From Flavobacterium flavigenum (GTDB taxonomy: Bacteria; Bacteroidota; Bacteroidia; Flavobacteriales; Flavobacteriaceae): a stretch of DNA of 64,000 nucleotides. The DNA is taken from positions 1,922,001 to 1,986,000 of the forward strand of contig NZ_CP114285.2 of assembly GCF_027111255.2 (NCBI RefSeq), given 5' to 3'. Made by a program: the position numbers and the translations under genes. Under the pieces are notes generated by a model. It worked only from the letters and a program-made list of their open reading frames with translations. It made no database searches and was not told where the DNA came from. Below, one piece after another: positions 1 through 8,970 of this stretch; the first letter of the stretch is position 1; every line of letters begins with the position of its first letter.

Positions 1-396
1 TTTTTCTTTTGGCAGCTCCGAATATAATTCGATTAAATTATGTTCAGGATCTCTAAAATGTACTACTCTAATTCCCCAAGCTGGCATATCTTTAGGTTCA
101 GTTAAAAACTTCACTCCTTTACTTTGTAATAAAATATAAGTTGCATCAACACTCTCCACTTCTATGATGATAGCCATTTTGTCCTGAAAAGTTTCATTTT
201 TTTCCGCTTTTTCATTGATGGCAAGACTCATTAGTTCTGCCTTAAACAAAGCAAGGCCTGAGGGGATACCGATATTAAAACTGGCAAAATTATCACCTGG
301 TTTTCCCCACGTACATTCTAAGCCAAGAATATCATTGTAAAAAGTAAAACAATTATCAAAGTCATTTACTAAAAGTCTAATATTGCTAAATTTCAT
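1..396 (-). CDS. VOC/glyoxalase-family protein (3' end cut by window)
   Basis: Reading the minus strand from an ATG at 394-396 gives a protein beginning MKFSNIRLLVNDFDNC and containing a VOC-like second half (VHFRDPEHNLIELYSELP) before the window ends. This is the paired beta-alpha-beta layout of glyoxalase/dioxygenase superfamily proteins. The metal-site pattern is incomplete by eye, so a resistance, dioxygenase or lyase role cannot be assigned. It starts 32 bp beyond the 3' end of the AraC gene and has the same orientation, so the two may be co-transcribed. The C-terminus lies outside the window. Confidence 0.8.
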   Translation of the reverse strand, partial: MKFSNIRLLVNDFDNCFTFYNDILGLECTWGKPGDNFASFNIGIPSGLALFKAELMSLAINEKAEKNETFQDKMAIIIEVESVDATYILLQSKGVKFLTEPKDMPAWGIRVVHFRDPEHNLIELYSELPKEK

Positions 397-428
397 TTTG
401 CTTATTTTATTTATTTATAAATGCAAAA

Positions 429-1178
429 CTACTTTTCACTTATCGTTGTCAATTGTAAAAATCGGTCGTTTTTATTCTCAAACAATTCAGTTGGCTTATT
501 CCCTGTTACTTTTTTCAGGTCTTTTATAAAATGTGACTGATCAAAATAATTATGTTCAGGGTAAAGCTGTCCCTTCTTGATATGTTTGTAAGAAGCATAA
601 CATTTTAAAATTTTACAATAGGACTTTAGAGAAATACCAAATCTGCTTTTAAAATAGCGATTAATTTGCCGACTCGTCCAAAAAACCTGTTTTGAATAAT
701 CTTCAACTGTCAGTTCACCATTTGTTTGATACAATAGAGAGAAAAGCTTTTGCTTTCTACTATCAATTTCTTTTTGACCATTTAAAATCGAAAGCATTCT
801 TTTATCCAATTTGTCTGTTACACTTTCCAAATCTTCAAATGAAGTTTTATCTAATTCCCAAAAACTGCTTTCTTTTATTTCTTCACTATCACAAAATGAT
901 GCAACACTTTGCTGTATAATATAATCAGCCGCCAATAGCTTAAAACGGATTCCGAAAAGCTGAACATTGGGATCAATGGATATTTCTACTTGTTTTGTCC
1001 ACAATCCGGTTAATGAAATTTCTTCCTGCTGCTGGTTATTAAATGAAACAATTAAATCAAAACAGCCGTCCGGCAGAATAGTAAAATCAAGTTGCTGATC
1101 TGTTGAATTATCAAACCACCAATAGTTCTTAACAAAATCACTTAGCACTACATCGGGCTGAAATTCTTTATAAATCAT
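429..1178 (-). CDS. AraC-family transcriptional regulator
   Basis: The 249-residue protein has a C-terminal AraC/XylS double helix-turn-helix (about residues 150-240), recognisable from YSKQVFWTSRQINRYFKSRF and then FDQSHFIKDLKKVTGNKP. The N-terminal half (ILPDGCFDLIVSF) resembles the small sensor domain (DUF6597 type) found in many Bacteroidota AraC proteins, whose ligand is unknown. Its first 11 bases overlap the end of the upstream 383-residue gene, which suggests translational coupling. The adjacent downstream VOC gene is a plausible target. The family call is firm; the inducer and regulon are unknown. Confidence 0.88.
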   Translation of the reverse strand: MIYKEFQPDVVLSDFVKNYWWFDNSTDQQLDFTILPDGCFDLIVSFNNQQQEEISLTGLWTKQVEISIDPNVQLFGIRFKLLAADYIIQQSVASFCDSEEIKESSFWELDKTSFEDLESVTDKLDKRMLSILNGQKEIDSRKQKLFSLLYQTNGELTVEDYSKQVFWTSRQINRYFKSRFGISLKSYCKILKCYASYKHIKKGQLYPEHNYFDQSHFIKDLKKVTGNKPTELFENKNDRFLQLTTISEK

Positions 1179-2319
1179 TTATTTTTTTGTCTGTTAGTTT
1201 ACAAGATCCTTCTTTCACGTACTTATCAATAATATATTTTGTTACGGGTCTTAATGGTTTTTTATTATTTTCAGGATGCATTCCGTGTGTGTTAAAAAAT
1301 TCTATCCCATCTCCTACTTTAGCATACCATATAACAGCTTCTCCGTTTTTAAAAAAAGTAGTGGTATCACACACCTTAATTTTTCGAAGGTTAATTATTC
1401 TTTCATCAAAAGGTTCGACTACATTGTAGGTTCCTATTCCCTGTATTTCTAAATCACAGCTTACTTCTTCATAATGATCTCCTGACCATTGCATGCATTC
1501 GTTTTTTTGTGTGAAGTAATAATAAGCTAAAAGTCCTAGAAAAGAAAGTATTCCCATCCCAACCCATTTATTCCGTTTTATCCAATCACCCTTTTCTTGG
1601 CCTGGATCACCTTCAATGCCCAAAAATAATTCTACTGGCTTAAGAACTTGTGTTATTTTAACTTCTTTTAAAATATTTTCTTCTTTTGGAATTCCATGAT
1701 CGATGATTAATTTCTCTTCTTCATTAAATAGTGCTGTTTTATCTAAATTTTCTTCTTCCAATAAATTACTCTCCTCACTTAATTTTTCTATTTGAATTGA
1801 ATCTTCATTTTTAACTTCGCTTTCAATTTGAAACTCTTGAGCAGTTTCTATTTCATACATCAAATCATTTTCTTCTTCCGTATTTTTCTGACCATTGGTA
1901 TAATGCTTTTTAAACTTCGCAAAAGGTCTAAATTCAAAATCAACTAAAACTGCCGCAAAATTTATAGTATCAATTTTTGCTGGTTTCGTTTCTCCTTTAA
2001 AAAACCTTCCAACTTTTTTAAATTTATCAGTATAAGTAGTTGAAGTATCTTCATTATTTGAATCAAATTTAAATTTAAAAAAATCACTGTATGCATTTAA
2101 ATCATCTGTGTTTTCATTTGATTTAAAAATCTTCCAACACAAATCCCTCAAGTTAGCTTGAGACGGATTATTCAAATAATTAGAATAAATCCCCTCTTTT
2201 TCTTTTTCAAATTTACTTCTAACTGCTTCTTTATAATCATCTTCATTTAAAGTATTGTTATACATAGGCATCACTTTTATACTATTTTTTTCCGGACATA
2301 ATCGGATTTTTCTGGACAT
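1168..2319 (-). CDS. hypothetical protein with one central transmembrane segment
   Basis: I do not recognise this 383-residue protein. The N-terminal 250 residues are hydrophilic and acidic (many E and N). A single hydrophobic segment (WVGMGILSFLGLLAYYYF, about residues 250-268) follows and is preceded by KRNK, consistent with a cytoplasmic N-terminus. The C-terminal 115 residues would then be periplasmic and contain two or three cysteines. In-frame Met codons at residues 17 and 19 (2271 and 2265) are alternative starts and may be better, because the first 16 residues look unstructured. It overlaps the AraC gene by 11 bp. No function is inferred. Confidence 0.7.
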   Translation of the reverse strand: MSRKIRLCPEKNSIKVMPMYNNTLNEDDYKEAVRSKFEKEKEGIYSNYLNNPSQANLRDLCWKIFKSNENTDDLNAYSDFFKFKFDSNNEDTSTTYTDKFKKVGRFFKGETKPAKIDTINFAAVLVDFEFRPFAKFKKHYTNGQKNTEEENDLMYEIETAQEFQIESEVKNEDSIQIEKLSEESNLLEEENLDKTALFNEEEKLIIDHGIPKEENILKEVKITQVLKPVELFLGIEGDPGQEKGDWIKRNKWVGMGILSFLGLLAYYYFTQKNECMQWSGDHYEEVSCDLEIQGIGTYNVVEPFDERIINLRKIKVCDTTTFFKNGEAVIWYAKVGDGIEFFNTHGMHPENNKKPLRPVTKYIIDKYVKEGSCKLTDKKINDL

Positions 2320-2627
2320 CTCAAACCTTTATAGGATTTAAATCGACTTTTCAGGGCGTCCCGGAATTCCGTATCAATTCAGGTTTGCAATGGTTGTTAC
2401 TTTGCCTCAGAATCAAGTTAACGTTTTGATCTGCAGGTTAAAACAAAAGTACAAAACTAGTTCAATTAAAAGTGCGGAAAACCGTAAGACGGACTTTATC
2501 CGGGAAGTATAAATAAAATTTTACTGTTCTACGCACTTCACTTCCCAACCAAAATTTGGTATTGCCAAACAAGATCTGGACAGAATCCGGACAGCAATAC
2601 CCATGTCTAATTTTAAATCACAAAAAG
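2320..2627. other. 308-bp intergenic region with a structured leader
   Basis: This region separates divergent genes. Its right half, before the lipoprotein gene, holds a nested inverted repeat: GGTATTGC at 2558-2565 pairs with GCAATACC at 2594-2601. Inside it TCTGGA and TCCGGA pair with one G-U. In RNA this would be a hairpin ending about 26 nt upstream of the start codon. An upstream segment (2470-2510) is GC-richer, with CGGAAAACCG. No gene was found. Confidence 0.6.
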
Positions 2628-2792
2628 ATGAAAACTTTATTTTTAATGGGAGCGTTTGCGCTATTGACAACTACATTATTTTCCTGCACAGCAGATGAAT
2701 ATGAAACTCAGACTAAAAAAGATGTCGCACCAGCTTATGCTGATGGCCCTGGAGATCAGCCTATCATTGTACCGCCACCGCCAACTAAATAA
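2628..2792 (+). CDS. small proline-tailed lipoprotein (54 aa)
   Basis: The ORF can be extended upstream from a TTG, but the sensible start is the ATG at 2628 after an A-rich stretch. It gives a 54-residue product with a classical lipoprotein signal (MKTLFLMGAFALLTTTLFSC, lipobox Cys 20). The mature part is only 35 residues and ends in GPGDQPIIVPPPPTK. A sensor kinase and response regulator follow 60 bp downstream in the same direction. Small lipoproteins of this make occur beside such kinases in flavobacteria, as far as I recall. Its role is unknown; a structural or signalling partner of the kinase is inference. Confidence 0.8.
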   Translation: MKTLFLMGAFALLTTTLFSCTADEYETQTKKDVAPAYADGPGDQPIIVPPPPTK

Positions 2793-2852
2793 TTAATCAA
2801 TTAAAAATCTGTAATTTATATTTAATTACTAATTTCGGGGAAAGTAAATTCT

Positions 2853-4553
2853 ATGTTACGATCCCCGTTTTTTTGTTTCGTCATTTTCCTTTTACTCCTT
2901 TCGTGCACGAAAAAAGCTCCTATTGCCCTTAATCAGGAAGCTATAAAAAAGGAAGCCGTTAACTTAAGAAATAAAGGAATCTCAAACATGGAGAAAAAAA
3001 ACTTTAATACGGCTTTCTACAATTTCAACAAATCAAAAATAATCTTTGAAAGAGTAAAAGACAGTGGCAATGTTGTCTTCAATCTTATTCAGATGGCTTC
3101 CATTCAACAAGTTAATGGCGATTATTACGGAAGTAAGGAAACCTTAACAGAGGCATTGCCTTATATCAAAAAAAAAGATGTTTACAGTGCTTCTGTCAAT
3201 AACTCTTTTGGCATTGCAGATAAGGAGCTTTCTATTTACAATGATGCCATTCATTATTACAAAGAAGCAATAAAAGAATGCACAGATTCTGTTTCAAGAC
3301 AAGGACCGCTAAATAATATTGCAGTCGTATACATCCATCAAAAAAAATACGATAACGCAATCCGTATATTAGAAACTATTGTTGATTCAGAAACATTAGA
3401 CAATCAATCTCTAATAAACAATAAAGCAAGAGTTTTAGACAATTTAGGTTATGCTTATTTTAAAAAAGACATCCCTGAAAAAGGTCTTATTCTAATGACA
3501 GAAAGTTTTAAACTAAGAAATAAGATTAATGATACATACGGAGCTATCGAAAGCAATTTGCATCTGGCAGAATATTACTCAAAAACTGACACAGGAAAAT
3601 CAAATAATTATGCTATAAATGCTTATAAAATCGCGACTAAATGTAATAGTATAGATGAACGTTTAAAATCTTTAGCAATCTTAATAGCCAATGGTTCGGG
3701 AACTAAATATGCAAAAAAGTACCTTACCCTAAACGACAGCATAATTAAAATCAGAAATAATTATAAAAATAAATTTGCTAAAATAAAATACGATTCAAAA
3801 AAAGAAAAAGACGAAAACCAGAAACTGCGCTTAGAAAAAGCAGAAAATTTATTGGCTCTTCAGGAAGTTAAATACCAAAGAATCTTTTTTATAATTGGAA
3901 TTATTTCCCTGTTCTGTTTAATGGCCTATCTAAAAAAACGGTATGAGAACCGAAACCGAATTGAAAAAATAAAAACAGCCTACGATACCGAAACCAGAAT
4001 TGCCAAAGATATCCATGATGAACTGGCCAATGATGTTTTTCATACTATTACTTACGCACAAACCCAGTCTTTAACTTCCGGGAACAATAAAGAAACCTTA
4101 TTACAAAACCTCGACCATATTTATTCACGCGTTCGCGGAATTTCCAGAGAGAATAGCAATGTTGATACCGGTCCTAATTATGCTGCCAACTTAAAAGAAA
4201 TGCTTTCGAATTATAATAGCAGCAATACCAACGTTATTATTACAAACATTGAAAAGATAAACTGGGAGAACCTGGATGATGAAAAAAAGGTTACCATCCA
4301 TAGAGTACTTCAGGAATTAATGGTCAACATGAAAAAACACAGTGAAGCTTCTTTGGTCGCTATTAAATTTGATAGTAAATCGAATTTGGTGTCTATCAAT
4401 TATTCGGACAACGGAAAAGGCTGTGAAAAATCAAAAATCATACAAAATGGTTTGCAAAATATGGAAAACCGTATTCTGGCCATAAAAGGAACTATTACTT
4501 TTGATACTGAACCCGATAAAGGTTTCAAAGCACAAATAACAATGCCTAAATAA
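2853..4553 (+). CDS. TPR-containing sensor histidine kinase
   Basis: The 566-residue protein starts with a lipoprotein-like signal (Cys 18 in LLLLSCTKK). Tetratricopeptide repeats fill about residues 30-290 (for example GNTKGAI-like units such as YNDAIHYYKEAIKE and YDNAIRILETIV). A coiled coil, one membrane helix (about 343-362, IFFIIGIISLFCLMAYL), an H-box KDIHDELAND (His 388) and a HATPase_c domain with DNGKGC and a C-terminal GFKAQITMP follow. The H-box and short kinase core match NarL-type (HisKA_3-like) kinases paired with LuxR regulators. The TPR region would lie outside the inner membrane. It sits 6 bp from its response regulator. The stimulus is unknown. Confidence 0.9.
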   Translation: MLRSPFFCFVIFLLLLSCTKKAPIALNQEAIKKEAVNLRNKGISNMEKKNFNTAFYNFNKSKIIFERVKDSGNVVFNLIQMASIQQVNGDYYGSKETLTEALPYIKKKDVYSASVNNSFGIADKELSIYNDAIHYYKEAIKECTDSVSRQGPLNNIAVVYIHQKKYDNAIRILETIVDSETLDNQSLINNKARVLDNLGYAYFKKDIPEKGLILMTESFKLRNKINDTYGAIESNLHLAEYYSKTDTGKSNNYAINAYKIATKCNSIDERLKSLAILIANGSGTKYAKKYLTLNDSIIKIRNNYKNKFAKIKYDSKKEKDENQKLRLEKAENLLALQEVKYQRIFFIIGIISLFCLMAYLKKRYENRNRIEKIKTAYDTETRIAKDIHDELANDVFHTITYAQTQSLTSGNNKETLLQNLDHIYSRVRGISRENSNVDTGPNYAANLKEMLSNYNSSNTNVIITNIEKINWENLDDEKKVTIHRVLQELMVNMKKHSEASLVAIKFDSKSNLVSINYSDNGKGCEKSKIIQNGLQNMENRILAIKGTITFDTEPDKGFKAQITMPK

Positions 4554-4559
4554 AAGCCT

Positions 4560-5228
4560 ATGTTTAAAAAAGTAATAATAGCAGAAGATTTTGAAGAATT
4601 CAATTTAGCAGTCAAACAAACTTTAACTGATTTCAACATTGTCAATTTTCAACATGCAAAATATTGTGATGATGCTTTTCTAAAAATAAGAAAAGCTATT
4701 CAGGATAATGAACCTTACGATTTATTAATTAGTGATCTTTCATTTAAAAAAGACCATCGTGAGGTAAAAATAATTAGCGGAGATGAACTAATTCAAAAAG
4801 TTCGGGAGGTACAGCCTAATATTAAAATCATCGTCTACTCAATCGAAGACAAAGGAATTCGCATCAAATCACTTTTTGAAAATGATGAAATTGATGCCTT
4901 TGTATTAAAAGGACGAAACAGTATCGAAGAATTTAAGAAAGCAATCAGCATTATTTCGACTTCAGACCAAAAGTTCATTTCTCCGGAAGTAGCATCTGCC
5001 CTTCAGGAAAAAAATAATTACGAAATTGACGATGTAGATATTCAGATTCTAAAACACCTGTCTGCTGGCACTTCGCAGGATGAAATCATAGAAATTTTTA
5101 AAAACTCAGATATTAAGCCCAACAGCAAAAGTGCTGTCGAAAAAAGGCTTTCAAAACTCAAAGACTTTTTTAAAGCAAATAATACGGTTCATCTGGTTTC
5201 GATTACAAAAGATATGGGTATTATTTAA
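4560..5228 (+). CDS. response regulator, LuxR/NarL-like
   Basis: The 222-residue protein has an N-terminal receiver domain with the acidic pair E9/D10 and the phospho-acceptor in YDLLISDLSF (Asp 59). The C-terminal region (about 155-222) is helical and ends KSAVEKRLSKLKDFF, a helix-turn-helix diverged from standard LuxR. The partner kinase is directly upstream with 6 bp between, so the pair forms one two-component system. A clear hairpin terminator follows. The DNA target is not visible; the small lipoprotein gene upstream is one candidate. Confidence 0.88.
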   Translation: MFKKVIIAEDFEEFNLAVKQTLTDFNIVNFQHAKYCDDAFLKIRKAIQDNEPYDLLISDLSFKKDHREVKIISGDELIQKVREVQPNIKIIVYSIEDKGIRIKSLFENDEIDAFVLKGRNSIEEFKKAISIISTSDQKFISPEVASALQEKNNYEIDDVDIQILKHLSAGTSQDEIIEIFKNSDIKPNSKSAVEKRLSKLKDFFKANNTVHLVSITKDMGII

Positions 5229-5250
5229 ACTCATGTATAATACAATTTAT

Positions 5251-5273
5251 AAGCTCCTTCAGGGGCTTTTTTT
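5251..5273 (+). terminator. intrinsic terminator after the two-component operon
   Basis: AAGCTCC (5251-5257), loop TTCA, GGGGCTT (5262-5268) forms a 7-bp stem with one G-T pair, followed by a run of T to 5273. It lies 22 bp after the response-regulator stop. Confidence 0.85.
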
Positions 5274-5368
5274 ATTGCCAAGATTTAAAATTTACGGATT
5301 ATGGTTTTCCGTAAAACACTGATTTAAAATAGGTTTAAGTTTGAATAATTAATTTAAACCACCAACTA

Positions 5369-6433
5369 ATGGAAATCAATATTCAACTAAAATCATTAGC
5401 CGATAAAATCAATCAGCTAAAAAACAAAATTGATACAGAAGAATCTACCAAACACGCTTTTGTACTGCCTTTTATACACGTTCTCGGATACGATGCTTTT
5501 AATCCGCTTGAAGTTGTGCCTGAGTTTACTGCTGACCTTGGCTTAAAAAAAGGAGAAAAAGTAGATTATGCTATTTTCCAGAACGGCGAACCCATTATAA
5601 TTGTAGAATGCAAAAGCTGGAAAGAAAAACTAACCATTCATAATTCGCAGTTATTCCGCTATTTCCATGTTACCAAAACCAGATTCGCTCTTTTGACCAA
5701 CGGAATCAATTATCAGTTCTTTACCGATCTGGATGCTCCGAATAAAATGGATGAAAAACCATTTCTGGAATTTGACATCACAAATCTTAAAGAAAATACG
5801 ATTAATGAAATCAACAAATTTCACAAGTCTAATTTTAATGTCGATAATATTGTGAGCAATGCGAGTTCCTTAAAATATATTAAGGAAATCAAAAAGCAGA
5901 TCAACGCAGAGCTTGAAAATCCATCCAATGATTTCACTAAGCTTTTTGCCAGTAAAGTTTATACCGGAAGATTAACTGAAAAAGTAGTGGATGAGTTTAA
6001 AGATTTGGTTCAGAAATCATTGAGTCAATACATAAACGACCGTATTAATGACAGATTGAATGCCGCCCTTACGAAAGAGACAATCAAGCAACAGGATGAA
6101 GAAATAGTAACTGCTGAAGAAGAAGGCAAAATTGTAACCACTGAAGAAGAACTGGAAGCGTACCGAATCGTTGTGGCGATTTTGAGAAGAAAAATTCCAA
6201 TTAAAAGAATTGTCCATCGTGACACGCAATCGTATTTCGGAATCCTCTTAGACGATAATAATCGGAAACCGCTTTGCAGGCTACATCTTAATGGAGGAAA
6301 AAAATACATCAGTCTTTTTAATGATAACAAAACAGAGTCAAAAACTGCCATTTTATCAATTGATGACATCTACCATTTTGAAAAAGAATTGCTGGATACT
6401 GTAGAAATTTATGATGGTCAAAATCAAGTATAA
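5369..6433 (+). CDS. type I restriction enzyme R N-terminal-like nuclease (orphan)
   Basis: The 354-residue protein carries a PD-(D/E)XK nuclease core like the N-terminus of HsdR (HSDR_N family): KKGEKVDYAIFQNGEPIIIVECKSW gives Asp about residue 68 and E-x-K about 81-83. Upstream residues FVLPFIHVLGYD match the conserved family opening. The rest is helical and ends in a small beta-rich domain (residues 270-350). There is no helicase domain and no HsdM/HsdS nearby, so it is not a complete restriction system. Solo proteins of this type are common in Bacteroidota and their substrates are undefined. Confidence 0.82.
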   Translation: MEINIQLKSLADKINQLKNKIDTEESTKHAFVLPFIHVLGYDAFNPLEVVPEFTADLGLKKGEKVDYAIFQNGEPIIIVECKSWKEKLTIHNSQLFRYFHVTKTRFALLTNGINYQFFTDLDAPNKMDEKPFLEFDITNLKENTINEINKFHKSNFNVDNIVSNASSLKYIKEIKKQINAELENPSNDFTKLFASKVYTGRLTEKVVDEFKDLVQKSLSQYINDRINDRLNAALTKETIKQQDEEIVTAEEEGKIVTTEEELEAYRIVVAILRRKIPIKRIVHRDTQSYFGILLDDNNRKPLCRLHLNGGKKYISLFNDNKTESKTAILSIDDIYHFEKELLDTVEIYDGQNQV

Positions 6434-6539
6434 GTACTCATTTTAAAATACCGAATTGTATTTAGATTTATCAGACATTCATCAAAAACAATTCTAAAGT
6501 ACTGACTTAAGCCAGCTTTACTTTAAAGCCACGTCGCCT

Positions 6540-6953
6540 ATGCTAAAAAACTACTCCATCCTGTTATTACTATTGTCTACATTTTCCTGTAAAAAAACTT
6601 GCATAAAGTCACATTCACCGCAAATCAACTCTTTTTACAAGGAAGTTATCTCAGCAGATGACCGTAAAACCATTACACCCGAAGAAGCCAAAACGTATCA
6701 TGTGGACAAAACCTATCAATACGAATACAGAACCGGATATTCAGGAAATTACGAGTATAATTATGATGTAAAAGGAATTAATAATAAAGGTGATTCGGTT
6801 TTTGGTAATATAAATGTTGAAGGAAAATACGGTGCCGGAATTTTAATAAACGATAGCATTGGAGATATCGAAATTAATACCGAATGGATTTCTTATGGAA
6901 AGCTAAAAGGGTATGATAAAAAAAGAAACGAATATTATTTAATGGTCAAATAA
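6540..6953 (+). CDS. hypothetical lipoprotein
   Basis: The 137-residue protein has a lipoprotein signal (LLLLLSTFSCKK, Cys 17). The mature part contains many Tyr/Gly residues (YEYRTGYSGNYEYNYDVKG) and looks like a small beta-structured domain. No family is recognised. It is followed 13 bp later by another small secreted protein and may be co-transcribed with it. Confidence 0.75.
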   Translation: MLKNYSILLLLLSTFSCKKTCIKSHSPQINSFYKEVISADDRKTITPEEAKTYHVDKTYQYEYRTGYSGNYEYNYDVKGINNKGDSVFGNINVEGKYGAGILINDSIGDIEINTEWISYGKLKGYDKKRNEYYLMVK

Positions 6954-6966
6954 ACAAACACTTCAC

Positions 6967-7182
6967 ATGAAATATAACTTATTATTAATTCTCATGGTTG
7001 TTTTACTTTCTTCTTTTCAACCTGTCGAAAACAGTATTTTTATATGCGGACCAAGAGGTGCTAAAAAATATCACTATTCTGAAAATTGCCGCGGACTTAC
7101 TGCCTGCAGACATGAAATTATAAAAACCTCCTTGAAACAGGCCCAGGGTTATGGACTCACACTTTGCGGTTGGGAAGATTAA
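6967..7182 (+). CDS. small secreted cysteine-containing protein
   Basis: The 71-residue protein has a signal peptide of about 20 residues, then ICGPRGAKKYHYSENCRGL, a second Cys-containing stretch (TACRHEIIKTSLKQAQ) and a terminal LCGWED. The four Cys and several His could bind a metal or form disulfides. The YHYSENCRGL pattern recurs in small Bacteroidota proteins of unknown function, from memory. I assign no activity. Confidence 0.72.
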   Translation: MKYNLLLILMVVLLSSFQPVENSIFICGPRGAKKYHYSENCRGLTACRHEIIKTSLKQAQGYGLTLCGWED

Positions 7183-7232
7183 AAACAACAACCTCTCAGC
7201 ATATATCTGAGAGGTTTATAACTAATAGAATA

Positions 7233-7643
7233 CTAAGCTGGCTCCCAAAGTTCAATTTTATTTCCTTCAGCATCCATAATATGCACAAATTTCCCGTAAT
7301 CATATGTTGCGATATCGTCCAGTATCGTTACTCCATTTTCTGTAAGCTGAGCTACTAATCCTTCAATGTTCTGAACGCGATAATTAATCATAAAATCTTT
7401 TTTCGACGGAGAAAAATAGTCATCTCCTTTTTTGAAAGGACTCCATTGAAGCGAGTTTATTTCCTCTGGTTTATTGAGATCCCGGGATTCAAAACTGGAA
7501 GTGCCCCAATCACTGATTTCAAAACCTAAATTTTTAGCATACCAGTCTTTGGTTTTCTGCGGATCATCTGAAAAGAAAAAAATCCCGCCAATTCCTGTGA
7601 CCTTAGGTATTAAATTATCTGCATTACTTTTTTGATCTTCCAT
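7233..7643 (-). CDS. VOC family protein
   Basis: The 136-residue protein has two VOC half-modules: GIGGIFFFSDDPQKTKDWYAKNLGF near the N-terminus and HIMDAEGNKIELWEP at the C-terminus. The WYxxxLGF and G-N-KIELWEP motifs are typical of glyoxalase/bleomycin-resistance-fold proteins in Bacteroidota. The substrate is unknown. It converges on the small secreted gene at 6967-7182, with 50 bp between. Confidence 0.88.
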   Translation of the reverse strand: MEDQKSNADNLIPKVTGIGGIFFFSDDPQKTKDWYAKNLGFEISDWGTSSFESRDLNKPEEINSLQWSPFKKGDDYFSPSKKDFMINYRVQNIEGLVAQLTENGVTILDDIATYDYGKFVHIMDAEGNKIELWEPA

Positions 7644-7751
7644 ATTTATTGTTTTGAGTTAGTCAAAATCATCAACTAATATAATCAAAATCAATTATAT
7701 ATTAATTTGTTTAAAAACAAATTCGATCATAACCTGCTTAATTTTATAAAT

Positions 7752-7792
7752 AAAAAACGGCAATAACATCGATGTGTTATTGCCGTTTTTTT
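7752..7792. terminator. bidirectional intrinsic terminator
   Basis: A perfect 12-bp stem, ACGGCAATAACA (7757-7768) and TGTTATTGCCGT (7775-7786) with a 6-nt loop, is flanked by an A-run on the left and a T-run on the right. It lies downstream of the minus-strand lipoprotein gene and would stop leftward transcription before the VOC gene. Confidence 0.9.
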
Positions 7793-7831
7793 AATACTAA
7801 TTCAAATAAATGTTTTTGACTTAAGACATAA

Positions 7832-8251
7832 TTATCTTTTATAAACTGTAATCGCGCCAGTCAATTTGTCTTTTAATTTCAACTCTTTATTAGTAAGGTT
7901 CATGATATCAGAAGTTGTACTTAGATTACCAAAAGTGAGAGTCAAATCATTATGAGATCTTACGTAAGTTCCTGTTGTTTCAGTTTTGTTACACTCTGTT
8001 CCGCTATAGTCTCCAATAACTGCAACATTACTCAATTTTAATTCTAAATAATCTTTGGAGCATCCACTTTGATTTTGCGCTGCATCAATTAAAACCTCTT
8101 TCCCATTAACTATCTCTCCAGTTTGGCTTAACTCATATTTTCCCTGAATTGGTACAATTGTTTCTCCGTCATTGTCTTCGTTGCTGCATGATGTTGTTGC
8201 GAATAATCCAAAACTTAAGGCTAATACATATAAAAAATTTCTAGTTTTCAT
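7832..8251 (-). CDS. lipocalin-like lipoprotein
   Basis: The 139-residue product has a lipoprotein signal (LSFGLFATTSCSNED, Cys 22). Its mature part starts IQGKYELSQTG and has alternating beta-strands (DYLELKLSNVAVIGDYSGT, TGTYVRSHNDLTLTFG), the pattern of small lipocalin-like domain proteins in Bacteroidota. It is a single-gene unit with its own terminator. The ligand is unknown. Confidence 0.75.
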   Translation of the reverse strand: MKTRNFLYVLALSFGLFATTSCSNEDNDGETIVPIQGKYELSQTGEIVNGKEVLIDAAQNQSGCSKDYLELKLSNVAVIGDYSGTECNKTETTGTYVRSHNDLTLTFGNLSTTSDIMNLTNKELKLKDKLTGAITVYKR

Positions 8252-8835
8252 GTTTTTTGTTTTTAAAAATTATAATTTGATTTGTTTTTACGAATTTACA
8301 TTCGACTTGATTCAAATCTGTTTCAAAATTTTCAAAATAACTTACATAATTGCTGTTTAAATGAAAAATCATAATTTTACACTAACATGTCCTCAGAATA
8401 ATCAAAAAAAACCTTCTAAAACTACTTCAGAATGTTTTTGATCTACGATCAATTTATACTAATTATTACAATATCTTTTTAACTAATGATAGAGAGAAAT
8501 TGTAACTTTTAATCTTTGAATTAGCTATACTACTTTATTAAATAAATAATTGGATTCTTTAAAAATGTTATTCGAAATAGAAAAAATGTGTAATACAAAG
8601 CTTTTTAAAGATTAAAATTTTAAAAGTCTCAACTGTTTCTAAAGCTTATTTAAGTATCAATAATCATAAATCAGTTTCTTTGAATAAAATTCAAGAAAGA
8701 TTAACGAACTAGATAATAAATAATTGAAAGTCATTTTTTAGACTGTATCTTCCTAAGAACTAGTGTTACAGAATAATTATTAATTTGATTAGACAGATTT
8801 TCCTTTTTTTAGGCAGAAAAACTTTATTTAATTTT

Positions 8836-8866
8836 ATTTTAACAAAAGTGTTGTATTTGTTAAAAT
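8836..8866. promoter_or_regulatory. 11-bp inverted repeat, possible operator
   Basis: ATTTTAACAAA (8836-8846) and TTTGTTAAAAT (8856-8866) are exact reverse complements with a 9-bp spacer. There is no following T-run on either side, which argues against a terminator. A regulator-binding site for the RHS locus is inference. Confidence 0.45.
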
Positions 8867-8950
8867 TAACCTAATATTTCAATACATATTTGCCATATAA
8901 GTATTTAATCGATTATATATACATTTTTAACGATTATTTTGATATTTAAA

Positions 8951-8970
8951 CAATACTTATGTAAGTATTG
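8951..8970. promoter_or_regulatory. 9-bp palindrome upstream of RHS locus, possible operator
   Basis: CAATACTTA and TAAGTATTG are exact reverse complements separated by TG. The palindrome lies 48 bp before the first start codon of the toxin locus, close to where a promoter would be expected. No T-run follows, so it looks like a protein-binding site and not a terminator. Confidence 0.5.
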
